From Dipylidium caninum (Eukaryota; Platyhelminthes; Cestoda; Cyclophyllidea; Dipylidiidae): a stretch of 64,000 nucleotides of DNA. Within the stretch, counting starts at the first letter, position 1, and every line of letters begins with the position of its first letter. Shown piece by piece: positions 1-13,000 of this stretch. The notes below the pieces were generated by a model, which saw only the letters and a program-made list of their open reading frames with translations, was not told the origin of the DNA and did not search any database. The translations under genes were made by a program, and so were the position numbers. The stretch covers positions 372,001-436,000 of the forward strand of contig QEYB01001597.1 of NCBI GenBank assembly GCA_017562135.1, read 5' to 3'.

Positions 1-3000
1 CCTAACTAAGGCTTTTCTTAATTCGCACTAATTATCCACAGCGTCGTATCTAAGCCAAACTACAAAAACTCAGCACGTGAACATTTTCTTTATTAAAGAT
101 GAAATTAAATCCTAGTTGGCAGACAGTGCAAATGGGCAACAGATCACCATCTACCGCGCAGAATTGCGCCAGCGCTGAAAAAAAGTACACCGCTGACAAT
201 TAGTTTTAATTTTCGCCTCCTGACACCCGCCGTTGGCCTATTTTCATAACTGAATCAGTCACAGAGATTTGGTGGGCATGAAGCAGAACAAATGTGTGGG
301 AACAGTTTGTTGGACTAAAGTCATCTTCTGGGTGGTCCTTTCAACTATTTTGATATAGGAGCCTCTCTGAAGCCATATATTCAAGTCACTTTTAGCCTTA
401 ATTTATTCACTCACACATCTCGCGTATTTACGCGTGAAGGGTAGATATCCCCCACCCTTTGAATATGTCTTTTTTTAACTTTAATAAGGGATTTTGCCTC
501 CATGCCTGAATTATATCCACTCCTTAAGTCCAGATAATTCGGTTAATCCCACTGCCTAACCACAATTATCCACCAACTGCCGCAAGGAGAAGAGCTACAT
601 GTAACACTTTTTTCGTTTCTATATGAAATTCTGTGGTTAAGGGGAAAATGCGACAATTTTAAATGGGCAACGAAAATTAGACTATTTCGTGTCACCTTCG
701 GCCCGGCATATCCTGTCGGTTGGATTCTCCTGCGTGTCTCTTTTCATTTGTTGGGAAAGAACACAAAGACAAAGCAATCACACGAAAGACAAGAGGAAAG
801 CCCTCATAGCAATTTACCTCAGGCGTTGTAGCACTCTTTCCACTTGAGTGGCAAAAGTGACCAAGACAAGTTGTGACTGCTGACAGCTTTCCAAGGTTGT
901 TACCACTTTGCATTGCTTGTTGGCCCGCGACTCGACCCTCTGGAGTACGGACAACTCGAGGGTAAAACGGACCTCCACTCCCCAGAGCAACGCAAGAAAC
1001 CGCTACCTCGGAGACGCATTCTGCTGTAGGGGAAAGCGGTGAAATGAAATACGAAACACCTAGGAGAGGGAGCAGAGAGGACAAAATTTACACCGTGGCA
1101 CTTTGTAATGCCCCTTTCGAGGGTGTGATTCACGGCCAAGCTGTCATTTTGGGTTCTGTTAGAACGCCAGGTTATTTTTATTGCTCCGAAATATGCATTT
1201 GTTAGGTTGCTTCCGCGCGTAGTCGTTTAGAGTACATGCGAGGCTTTTTTGACAGCCCGCAGTCGTCAATGCCGCCTTTATCCACCCGGGTGACCAAAAG
1301 CGATTGCCATGCAGGACTTCGTCCAGTCCCCATTACAGAAGCTCCACAAAGCGCAACAATTCTTCCTTTCTGGGAGTAAAAGGGGAGGCCTCTCAAGTCT
1401 CTCCTCGACGCCCACATTTTCCATTATCATTAATTCCGGCAAGGCAGTGTAGTTGGATGGTGTATTAACGTGTAAATAGGTTCCCTAGGGAACGAGAGCA
1501 TCCCTCCAAAGCCAGGAGCCAGGCCAGCAACGCAACGCTACGCAACGCAGTCGCCGAGGGAGGTTTCCAAGTCGCAAGTCTGCGATTTCAGACACGAGTT
1601 TTCGCCTTCTCGGCCACTTTATCGGCTTGATTTTCTATAAATCATAAAAAAATTAATTATTGTGACAGACATACTTACAGGTGTGGTTAACTTGGTGAAT
1701 TTGTAAAGTTTGAGGTCAAAAAATGTGAAAGCCAAGGCCGCCATCGTGGAAACCCGAGTGGGTCACAAACGAAATGACAGCACAAAGTAGAAAACTCCCT
1801 AACAAACGGCTATTCGACGTTATTAACTCACTTAAAGTGAAGTGACAGGTGAAATGCCCCCCCGCCCCCCTCCCCCCCCCCCCCTCGGTTGACAATATTT
1901 GGACTTGCGAGTTCAAGATCCCACGTGGGTTGGCACAGAAATGCTTTCGCCACCGCTTTGCACAATCGGCCTTCTCGTCTGACGCCGGAAGCTGATAAGG
2001 ACGTGAAACATGCGGTACAGATGGGTGAGAAACAGTTGTTGCTCTGCACAACATTCCCTGCCACTTATGGCTCTTGCGTAAACCTCGGTGTTGCTCGAGG
2101 CCCAACATATTTCGTCGAGGAAGTTAAGGGCTCGGGACAACAGGAATGTTTGCCCCATCACCCCTTAGGGCCGCATTCCTACGTGATGTCGTTTAACGCA
2201 TCCAAGACGTGAAGGTGTCGTGTGAAGGCGCCTTCTTCACGGCCATCCATGTAGTTCAAAGGCCTTGACCGCCTTGGACTCCGAGATCCAACGCAATACG
2301 CCGCGGCAGCAGAGCCATGGTGGCCTATCAAGCACACTTTTGCCTCGTGACGTGGGCACCCCTAGCAGACTTGGCCTCCTGCTTCCCCCCCCCCCCCCAA
2401 CGCCGCCTTCCGCCGCCTCTAAGCGAAAATAATGCCTCGCCTTGCCCCTAGTCGACTTGTTCCGAGCAAAGGCAGGAATTGGCATGTCGCCGCGGGGGTA
2501 CTAGGGCATTACCCTCGATGTTGTCGCCACATTTCCACTTTACGACTTCACCCAATTTCCCTCAAATTAAAATTAAATGCCCTAAGCATCTGCAAGATTT
2601 ATGGGTGAGCAGTTGAGGTTTTTTGAGGGGGAGGGGAGGGGAGGGGAGGAGGAGAAGGGCGAGTTTTATTAACTTGCATCATCTACAACACGCGGTCATG
2701 ATTTATGTCCTTCAGGCAGGAGAACTAATAGATGCGGGGATTTGGAAGACTGCTAAGTCGAATTCAGCGGGGATTTCTAAGACTGAGGGTATTTTGGACA
2801 GGAATTCAACCTCTCCAAGATGTACTCGGAATGCGATATTGCGGCAGCGGGTAAACATTTCACAGCGAAACCCCCTACTGCAACTGATGAGGGAAATTTC
2901 GTCATTATTCTATGTCAATGAAACTTATTTGTCTGGGGAAAAAGGAGTTGTATTTACTTTCTTCTTCGGTCCGAAACTTCTCAGTTTCTTTAAGGGAAGA

Positions 3001-6000
3001 CGCTCACTCTTCTTCCCCTTATTTGACCTGCTGATTCTCTAACAATGTGGGTTTCTCCACCCGCGAGTGGTTAATAAACTGTTTTCGTTACGAAGGAGAG
3101 ACAGTGACAATGGCATTAACTGACCAGTTGCCATTGCTCAATTGGTCAAAATGGAGTGTCCATGGAAGTGGACGAACCAAAACGCGGAACTCCGTCGTCA
3201 CGTAGAGAGGAAACAGACGTGGTCGAAGGGAATATGAAGAACCCACAGGATGAGCCAACTAGTGGTGAAAACATCAGTTAATTTCCCATGTCACACAGAC
3301 AGGTGCCAATCAGTGCGTCGAGTCGCCCTCCACCCGCCGCCCCACGACGATTTAAGGAATTGTGACGAAATAGTTGCTGTGACAATAGACTGGAAATAAA
3401 GATTTATTACCTTGGAAAGAAATGAAAGTGTGTGCATTTCTTGACGCTCTACTTTTCCGCTTCTACCAAACTATTATTGCAATCTAAAATGTCAAGGAAT
3501 AATTCGGTTGCCAAAACTCCTCACCCCAGACGAGGGAACAACCAGAGGAGGGTGTTGCAGGATGATGAGGGAAGTGGTGTTTTTGTCCCGTTACCCAGTC
3601 GAATTACACGATTTGCGCCGCCTCCTTCCAGCCCGGTTCCTTAACATTGGAGTGAAAATAGTTTTACACCAGTTCCACTAAAATGGTCTACCCTTTATAT
3701 GCGTTAAATGGATGTTTTCTCAGGAAATAAGTTGGAGGTTTCTCCTATGTGGGGCAGAAATCCCTGCCATATCGCCACTTTCCCACTAGTTCCTTCAATG
3801 GAATTTACCCTCCTCCCTCTACATTCTGCACGCTGTTTACCCTGAGGGAGGTGGAGGGATTGCCAAAGATGGACATAAGTAATGCCCAGCCTTTCCAGAC
3901 CCCAGGAGTTGAAATGAATTCATTTACAAATTAACACTCAAATTGTGCTTGCTCTGGGGGCAGGAGGAGTGCAACTGGCCGAGGGCTTTGCTACTTTTCG
4001 TTGGGTAAAAGGTGCCTTAGATGGAGCCACAAAACCTTGCGAAAACACCAAGTAAAGGCGCCTCAAACATCCTCATGAAGCCCCAAGTTGATCCATTTGG
4101 GGGGAAGATGTCCGACGCACTTTCTTCTCCCCAGTACGGAGGAAAACGAGAGCCTACTTGCCCACATTGTTGTGTCCTACCAATAAAACTGCTATTCGTT
4201 TTGGCTTTATATCGCATCCATTCTGGTCGACAGCCCTCTCAGTTAAAAAATGCCTTTGAAATATACAAAAAAGATGGGAATTTCACATGTGCTTGATGCC
4301 ACTGGTGACGTTGTTGATATTTAACAGGCAAGGGTCCATGGTGAGGTGGACCCAACTCTTGCAAATTCATTTTTACACTAGAGCGAAATGCAATCCCATA
4401 ATTTAGTCCAAAGGACGTAGAAGGGAGGCGTGGAGGACAGTGGCATTGCTCGAAGAGAGCACGAAGCAGCACAGTAAAGCGAGGAAAAATGTTCGGAAGT
4501 TAGTGTGAAACTTTACTTCATACAAACCGTAAGGGAACGTGTACTTCACGGAACCAGGAAGTGAGGCGGAAATGCTACAATCTCCCTTTAAAAGACTTAT
4601 AACGCACACTAAAAACGTCGCGGTTTAGGCCGGAGGGTAAATGAACAAGCGCTTACACGCCTGAAAACCGCCAGGGGATCGACTGTGTGCACATTCATCC
4701 GGAGAGAGGGCGAGAGGAGAGAGAGAGAGAGAGAAGAAGAACCTTGGGAACCACTTTTGCTCCGACAGCGTTTTGTGCTGGCATTCCATTCGATGGAAGT
4801 GCCGTTCGCCGTCCAGCGCCGACATGAGAAAGTGGCTCCGAAGTGGGACACCCCGTTTCAGCAACAGGTACTGGACAGCGACGACGTGCGTTATTTTGGC
4901 GAGATTTCCAGCGTGGAAGAGGGCAAATCAACCGAACGTCAAAACGGCGGGAGGTTAGTGGCCCCATCAAGTATTTCCTCACCGAGAATTCGTTTAACCC
5001 GGTTACTCGCCTCCCTCTTCTTACTTTAAATGGGATAAGTCTCTGGGAGAAAGGAGGTAGGCGACTTCCAAGGACTTAAAATCAGCTATGAGAGTCCGAA
5101 ATTCCTTGGGAGGAGGGGAGAGGGGGGCGGAGGTCCCATCAACCGCATTCCTCGGCTCTTCGTAACCGCAGTAGCTTTCTTACACTCAAATTTCTTCCTT
5201 AGACTGGTAACTTCACCGGTGCTGCAGGAGAGGAAGTAACACTCGACTTCGCCTTTTACTTTCCGTTTCCGTAGATTTTCATACCCGGACCTTGAACTCA
5301 AACCGCTGCACAAAATTTACATTGTAACTGTTACATTTTCATATTTTTTCCCACAGCAAATCTCGCAAGTTAAAACTTACCAAATTAGTTAAAGCGCCTC
5401 CCCGATCAGGTCTGCCAGCAGAGATGATTAGCCTCTGTTTGCCGTGATTTTCTCTTCCCCCCTCCTCCTTTTCCTCCTCCCCCTCGTCCTCCTCGGGCCA
5501 CCCGCTTCTCCCTCACTGCAGCACATGAGGCTTCCTTTTTGATTTATAAGCTACATTAGCCCGAATTTCCTTTTAGGCGAAGTTTAGCCAGTAAGTTTAA
5601 TGACACATCTGAAAAAAATTAGTATAATGAACGTAAAAGTGCATTAACGTCCTTTTGTGCTAACATGAGGGGTAGTTACGCTCCATTTTTTCATTAAAAT
5701 TCAGCCGTTTTTTTAATTTTAACACTTTGTCCCTTTAATGTCTGCTCAACCACTTCAATAGTATGGAAATTACCTTATCTGCCCCTCCTGTATTCGGTAA
5801 ATCTTCATGAAAATTTGCTTGTGTTATCTTCTACACTTCAGCACACTGGAACGAGTTCCACGGGTAGACAAAAGTATGACGCCTTCACTAAGAAAAGGGT
5901 TAATTTAAAACCTCCCAGCTTGGTGTATTTCGTTTACCACAGCTTATTTCTTTTCCAATTGGATGAATCACATATAAAAGCATCACATTGAAAAGATTTA

Positions 6001-6400
6001 TTTTGTGCAAAGTAACAATGAGAGAGCGCATGAATGAATGCTTGAACGTATGCATGTATGTATGTATGTATGAATGAAAGGTACACAAATTTGCTGCAGC
6101 ACAGCGTGAGATTTGGGTTTGGACACTTCTATTCACACAAAACCTGTGCGATACTCGCTCCCTTGTAAATATACCCAGGTATGTCGGATTTGCCCACGAT
6201 TGAAACATACTACCCTGTCACTTTATACTGCACTTACTGCGGTAAAATGAAACTTTCCCACTTGCCGAAGTACCTTGTAATGCTGCTTGATGAGTTAATT
6301 GTCAATCCACTGATTCCGCTTAGCACACCACCGTTCCAAGTCAACGGAGTAAATTGCGTATCTCCCGAGAGCCGTGTTAACCAATTTCACTCATCGCAAT
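1..6400. other. Gene-poor region, left edge
   Basis: No gene could be identified here. The open frames are short and show no recognisable domain. Simple sequence includes poly-C/G runs near 1857-1885 and 2386-2398, a purine-rich GGGGA tract at about 2623-2665, and an ATGT tetranucleotide repeat near 6050-6078. One orphan exon candidate on the minus strand (818-1023) is listed separately. The stretch could be intergenic or a long intron of a gene lying outside the window. Confidence 0.5.
818..1023 (-). other. Orphan exon candidate
   Basis: On the minus strand a pyrimidine-rich acceptor ending CCCCTACAG is followed by about 68 open codons and a donor GAG|GTAAAT. The encoded peptide has several cysteines (around VSCVALG and CLGHFC) but I recognise no family. 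No neighbouring exon was found, so this may be chance. Confidence 0.15.
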
Positions 6401-9400
6401 GATGAAAGTCCTCAATACCGGACGACTATCGATATTTTGCCCACAAAGTGAGTAATAGTCGGCAAATCGAAAAATCGATAGTCGCAGATATTTGTGCATT
6501 TGCTGAGGGTCAAAATCGTACCGCCTTAACGAAATAAAGGCAGTTATATTCTAATAAAAGAGAAGTCATGGCAACAATGAGAAGTGTTTATCGTAAACAA
6601 TAACATCCATTTGTGTTCTGCTGGTTCCGACGTAAGTGAACACTAATTATAGCCGATCTAGAACTTAGTATTTCATTCTTTTCATTAACTCATCTATTGT
6701 ATACATGTGTGGTTTCTAGGCCCGGAGGTGTGCTTCCATGTGTGTTTGTGTGTGCATGTGTGTGCCCCTGTATGTTGACTCTTCGGTCATAAATTTGAAA
6801 ATCTGTTTTTTTGTTACTACTACTCAGTGCGTGCATCGTGGATGTGTGCGGGCGTGTGTGGGCTGCTCTTTAACGTGCGCAAATGGTGTCCGACAGAGTT
6901 ATTTCTCACTTTAGCTATTACACATAGGCAAACGGGCGTGTGTGTGTGTGTGTGCAAAGGGCACAGCAATTGTTACATCGAGGGTGCACGCGGGCGGCGT
7001 TCATTCTCGCCTCTCGTTGCTTCTCCTTTCAACCCACAGGTACTCACACACCCTGCGCGGGGCCACCGGCTCTATGTGAGCCCCTCACCAGCCAACCGGT
7101 CGCCTCCGACCCCCACCGCCTCCCCTTACCGCCCCACCGCCCTGCTCACACCTCAGAAACATACCACCACCTCTCAAACAAGTGTGTTTTATTTATGTGT
7201 ATCTGCAGTTTGCTGAGCGGCCGCACTTACTTGAAGCATGTGCTTCCTGTGTCGCTGTCATTGTCTTCATCGTTGTCATTTTCTTCATTGTCGTTGTCAT
7301 GTGAGCGACTAATTGCAAACGCATCCATTCAAATAAGGAATGTCGTGTCTACTGATTCAAAAGCCGTGTCGGTGGTGGGGGACACCGGGCGGGGGGGGGT
7401 GAATTATAGCCTGGGTAAACGCGGATCTGGCTCTAACTCGCCACTTAGCTGCTGGGGAGCACATCTGCCTCAGTCCAGAGGATGGAGAAGAGGGAGGGCG
7501 CAGTGGAGAACGTCGCAACACCACATCTCGAACAGGGGGGACACCTAACACGAAGTTCGAAAGCTTCCACATTGGCACTCATCTGGACCGTACGATTTCA
7601 CTGTGAATACTTCCGACTAATTGAGGCATTTCATTTAAAAACACTCTGATAGGGTAACTAGCGTAGGTAGCAACTGTTTTTTTTTTATTTTTACAACCCA
7701 ATCATCTTTCGCTTTGGTGATTCCGACAGTATCCCTGCTCGGGTGCCCTTGTCATTGTGAGTTGACGGTAGTTCCGTCCAAGTTGAGTCGCAGGGATGCG
7801 AATTATTGAAGGGTGCCATACTTTTCGATAAACTGCTTATAATGCAAGTTGTTGTTGGGACATTTGCCAAAGTGTAGCATTCGGGACTTTTTACGGGACT
7901 GGGCGAATTCAGGGGACGCACTGCCTGTTAGTAGTATCCTACACGACCTGTCAGTAATTTCAAATTATTCGCTTCACGAGAACCCTTATGACATGTTGGT
8001 CAATAAGTTGCCCTCTACTCAGCCGGCTGGTGCATTTTCACTTCATAAATGAGTATTTCCCCATTTTATTCCTCCTTTTGCCAAAATAGGCCATTTTTGT
8101 CGGGCCGAAGTGAAACAGCAACGGTGGTCTCGCCCCGTTGGCCGAGGAGGTGATTTACGGCGAAGAAGTGCATTCCATTTAGTAGAAATTCCTTTCGAGT
8201 CAGGTGGTCACCGGCGCAACAGACTCGAAATGCATGTTTCTATATTCACATTCGCCCGCCGCACTTCACCTAGAACAGGTCCAGGATGGGTGGTGTGTGG
8301 CCACCACGTGGACATGCACACCGGTAGGGGTCGTCTTACGCGTAAACACGTTACACGGCGGTATAAATGATCTCATGTGGTTAAGAAATTTGTGTACAAC
8401 TGAGGACTCTTTGTTATGAAGCTAGAGAGGGCAATAAAAGGAAGAACATATATTGTCTGACATTCTCTTGCACGTGAGCTCTTCTGCCTGATTTAATGCA
8501 TTTTATGCATTAACCAGCGTAAGAGTTGTCTATCGTGAACATTATGAGTTTCTCATTAGGTGAAAATCGTGTCTATTTTCTTCACCTTAACTGAACCTTG
8601 GGATTTAAAAGTTTCTGACCTCTAGCAAAGGGCCGAATTTTCCACCACAAAAGGGCGTGTGTAAATGTCAAATGGGATGTAGCGGTCTAACGTTAACTGG
8701 TCCAGGCCTCGAACGAAAGAGGACGTCAGCAATTTGCTCCTTCTAGGGCCAATATTTCTTTCTTGCTTTCCCATGCCCGCGAGCCGGCAGTGCCTGTGCT
8801 TACACGCACGCATCCATGTGCGCGGGGCCCTAGAATCGTGGACACCTGTGCACGCACGCGTACGGACGCGAGTGCGCTTTATATACTACTTTGTTTGAGC
8901 CAATCAGTCAACGGTTCAATGAGTCACGCGCCTTAGATGTCTTGGGTTGCTCGCGCGCACTGCGCACGTGCAGAGGCTCGCTATTTCACCGCGCTAATTT
9001 TTCATGTAGGTATGTGAACTCACCACTTCAAGGGTGGATAAGAAAAGTCCATTACCCAAAAAGGTGTAACATTAATTTAGCGAAATGGAGATAATGAGTT
9101 GTTTATAATTTATGCCCATAAGGCACATAAATAGAACCTAGGCCATTTTTCACGTTAGAGCTACTTGGACATACACACTGGAATGGCAAGATTAATCTAC
9201 GTGATACCATAAACGATTAACTGTGCAGGTTATGGCTTATGAAAGGTATCCCCCTAAAACAGAATGGGTTAGGACTTTCAGGGCAACTGTCTTTAATATG
9301 ATGAGTATAAATGTTGACATGTTGTTCCGGTAAGAGCACGGCTATACACATGCACACGTACACACACACACACACAAACTTACAAAACGAGTGGATATGC

Positions 9401-12400
9401 AAGTGAATAAATAATTACACCTCGAGTGCACCGTACTCGAAGTGTGAAAGAGCGTTTCACCACACACCCAGCGCATTCGTTCGCTCACTAACGGAGTAAC
9501 CGTTCTCCAAAATGGTTTGTATCGAGGGGGGGGGGGGGCGAGTGCATTGCGTGAGCACGACCAGCCTGCAGTTTATCGGATAATCGATATTGAAACTTAG
9601 ATTCGAGCTCAGGCAGCTTTTAGCATTGAGGCAACTCGACAACATGAGGCTGAATCTGATTGGCTGACCCTTTGCATCCACATAAAGACCACACGATTAT
9701 TGTATCATATATTCGGCAAGTTTTTGAATAAATTATCCTTAGCCAGAGGCACAGGAGAGCGCACTTACATAAATATCACGATTTTAAGAGAAGGGGATCC
9801 GTTTTTATGAGGAAATAGGCCAAAGACAGGTCAGACCTCAATTTCGCACTTTTGTTGCCCATAACTGGAATTAAATGTTGCACCCGGGCCAATGTGTATA
9901 AATCGCGTCCCAAGAAAAATAGTAAAGAAGACAATGTTGGTGATAAATTTCTGGACAACTTACAGATACGAGGTAAAGTGTGAAATGGGTCGTACCAGAC
10001 ACATTTTAAGATTGTAGTCTGCACACCTTGCTCCTCTCCATTGTCACGAACGTTTTTCCCTTTACTCAGGAAATTCTTACCATCGCTAAGATGACATATA
10101 CTCCCCTTTGCATTAATATGACCTTCAAAGACGTTCCAATTGGTCCATTTTGAGGCCAAGTTAAGTGACCTTGAAAAAAGTTTTATATATTTTAGAACCG
10201 GAGTCCTATTTGAAACACACATAGATCATAAGTGTGCTCAATCACGTTTTTATCATGTTGGTAAGAGGGAATATGTGTCCCTAGCATCGTGTGCTTCGTA
10301 AAGGATTGTATTTTTGGTAAAAACAATTGCAATAGCGTGGAGTAAACACGATAAGAACCCAAATGGGAGCCCCTAACATGGGCCACCGTCAATATTTAAT
10401 ATTTTGCTCGAGGTAGGAGGACATACAATGCATTGGAGCAATAAAGGAACGAGGCAGCAATATTACTGGGCAAGACAGGGGGAAACAGGACAAGTCAAAA
10501 CTATGCCCGTTCTGCCTCCCCCATTATTCATTCCTCCTCTTTCGTGCGCTCCTGCGCTTGCGCATGTTTGCATACGTGTGGGTAGGGCTGCTTTTTTATA
10601 CATGGGCTCTCGGCTTTATGACTATTCGCACCTAAAATATATATTGCCGCATACCTCCAGCTGACATTAGGCTTGCCACTTTCTAAATTCCTCTTCCCCT
10701 TAAACCTCTCTCTCTCTCTCTCTCCAGCCCCAAATGAATTTTCTAAAGTATTCATTAATCCTTGGCCGATATGAAACGCGCCCTCAGGCGCTTATGATTG
10801 GCCATCCTCAGTAGTTGGCCTGCCACCTCAAGTCCCCTGCTGATGCTGATGCTGCTGCTGCAGCGGTGATGAGCATCCCACTTCCGTGCTGCGAGGGCGT
10901 GCCCCACTCGATAAGTGACCAGCTTTCTGGTGACTGCAAATAGCCCCTCCTAACGACAATCTCACAAACTCTCATTAGTTTGGTAATTCATTTTTTTTAA
11001 AGTTAGTCATCACTCCTGAGTGAAAATTTCAGCTGCAGTCATGCTTCTGTTGGAGAAAGTACAGAGATAAAGTGACTAAGGGCGCAGTGTGATTCATACA
11101 CCTTTATGACCCATTAAAAATGACAAACTGCCTCATATTCCCCTCATCATAAAAACCGCCACTTGGCATGTTTATGTATCCTCTTCTAAAGTCCTTAACA
11201 CTAGAATTATGTGTCAGTGTGCACTCAGGTCTAAGCAGATAAAATTTGAGCACACTGGAGACTTTAATAGGCTGAGGGAAAAGTGGGGAGAATCTCACAC
11301 TGACACATACACACACACCCCGTGTCGAAGTGACTCGTGTAAGGCTGCCATCGCGAAATACACTAACTACGCAGTGTGGGGAAACAAATTGCTAGCCTGT
11401 GAATAGGAGCGATCTTTCTTTACTGGGAAATTGCAGCCAAATTTAATCAAGTTTGACGCAGCCGTATGCGTGTCTACGCTTCTCCTCAAAGCGTGAGCTC
11501 TTTCCGACATACAATTGTATTTGGACTTTTTAACAGTTACTGATGCAGTGAAATGAGCTTTCCACAAGTAGGGTGTGTACATTGGGGCTCTGTGCTGCAT
11601 TGCAACTTAAGCCCATCACCGTTGAGACTCTGACGGTCTTCATTTAGTGGCCTCGGATTACACGTAAGTTAAAGTTCAAGTAATGTTGGGGCAAATTTAG
11701 CTGTCATGCCGTACTCCTAAAAAAGCCTGTTCGGCTGACCAGCTGTGAGTAGACAAGCTCTCCCTCGATCCCATTAATGGCTGTGGGTAAATAAACGCCC
11801 TACAGTCGTACTTCTTTCTAAATAAAATCGCCAAGTAGGTGTAAACAACTTGGATATGAAGGGGAGAGTAAAGTAATTCGATTCTATGCACTCATACACA
11901 ATCTCTAGAGGAGAGATGAAAAGAAGAGGATTAGAAGACAGCATATCGTAGTCAAATGGACAAAAAAAGAGGTTTTTAACATTTCAAAGCCCTTTACGCA
12001 TGCACAGCCAAATAAATCCAAGAGTCGGATTTAGGAAAGAGCAAGGCTATGAAGGCAAGCAGACAGATAAGCAAAAGGGCAAAAAAAGGGGATTATTAAA
12101 AATAAATGAGATAGCTCTTTGATCATACCGCTCGAGATTTGGAAAAAAAACTAATTTACATTAGGCAGGAACTTTCGCCTTCATTCCATTCCAGTAGTTC
12201 TTACCGCGTTAGCCTTTTGCTCTGTTCGAACATGTACAATCGAAGTCCTGTCATGGGCACGTAACTCTCGTCCGTGTGCTGTGCGCAGGTGCGCCGCGCG
12301 CATGTGCGCACGTGGGTTTGCGCCGTGGTGTATTCACGCGTGATCTAGAAAGCGGACATCTCCGTTGGAATAAGCGCGCGTTCGGTGCACCGGGTGAGGG

Positions 12401-13000
12401 TGCCCAACCCAATTTGGTTGGATTAAAGAAAAATTACTTCACTTAGTTGGGCTGGCCGCAAAAGGGGCCACCTCCTCATTGGTCCCGTTTTTTGCACGAA
12501 TGCGTTGACTCAGCCTGCAGAAGTTATTGATTTGTTCAACTGTAAATCGATATAAGCCCTCACTACAGTACAATTAACTGACTTGTCACGATTTATGGCT
12601 AGTGAGTAGAGTTCGTATTGCGTTAAGAGCTTACGAAATTATTTAATTTTACAAACGTTAAATAGTGATTGTCCTCGGTGTGCACGAAATTACTAATGAG
12701 GACGCAGGCCCGTGTTTTCCGGCCATACGAAGTGCAGCACAAGCGCGGCTGGCCAGCTCGACTGCGTCACTCCATGTCCCATTTCGAGGTCATCTTTCGA
12801 CGGTGGCGATAGCGAATGCGAGACGATGCCGAACCAGCGGCTCGCGGACGAGGTTGTTTTGAAGTAAAAGCGGTTATTTTGTGGCCGTTTTGAGTCCCCA
12901 GGGATTTGTTCTGCATGCAAATGCAAATTGGATCGATGTTGTTAACCACAGGGCGCCACAAAATGTTTGCCCTGGCCCCGCCCTCCCTCTACGCCCCGAG
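6401..13000. other. Intergenic or intronic region without recognised genes
   Basis: No supported gene was found. The stretch contains GT/CA microsatellites (about 6940-6955 and 9356-9376), a poly-G run (about 9525-9538), a CT repeat (about 10708-10724), a CTG/GATG-rich patch (about 10840-10862) and an 11-bp inverted repeat pair (6423-6433 and 6474-6484). The open frames here are scattered and unlike any family I know. Confidence 0.5.
6423..6484. repeat. Inverted repeat with 11-bp arms around TATCGATA
   Basis: CGACTATCGAT at 6423-6433 is perfectly complementary to ATCGATAGTCG at 6474-6484, with a 40-base spacer. The left arm lies within the 8-mer TATCGATA, which matches the DRE core of Drosophila promoters. 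Whether that motif has any role here is unknown. Confidence 0.5.

Noticed and set aside
2623..3042. 139-codon plus-strand open frame
   Set aside because: Starts in a GGGGA repeat, has no recognisable domain and no supporting splice or promoter signals.
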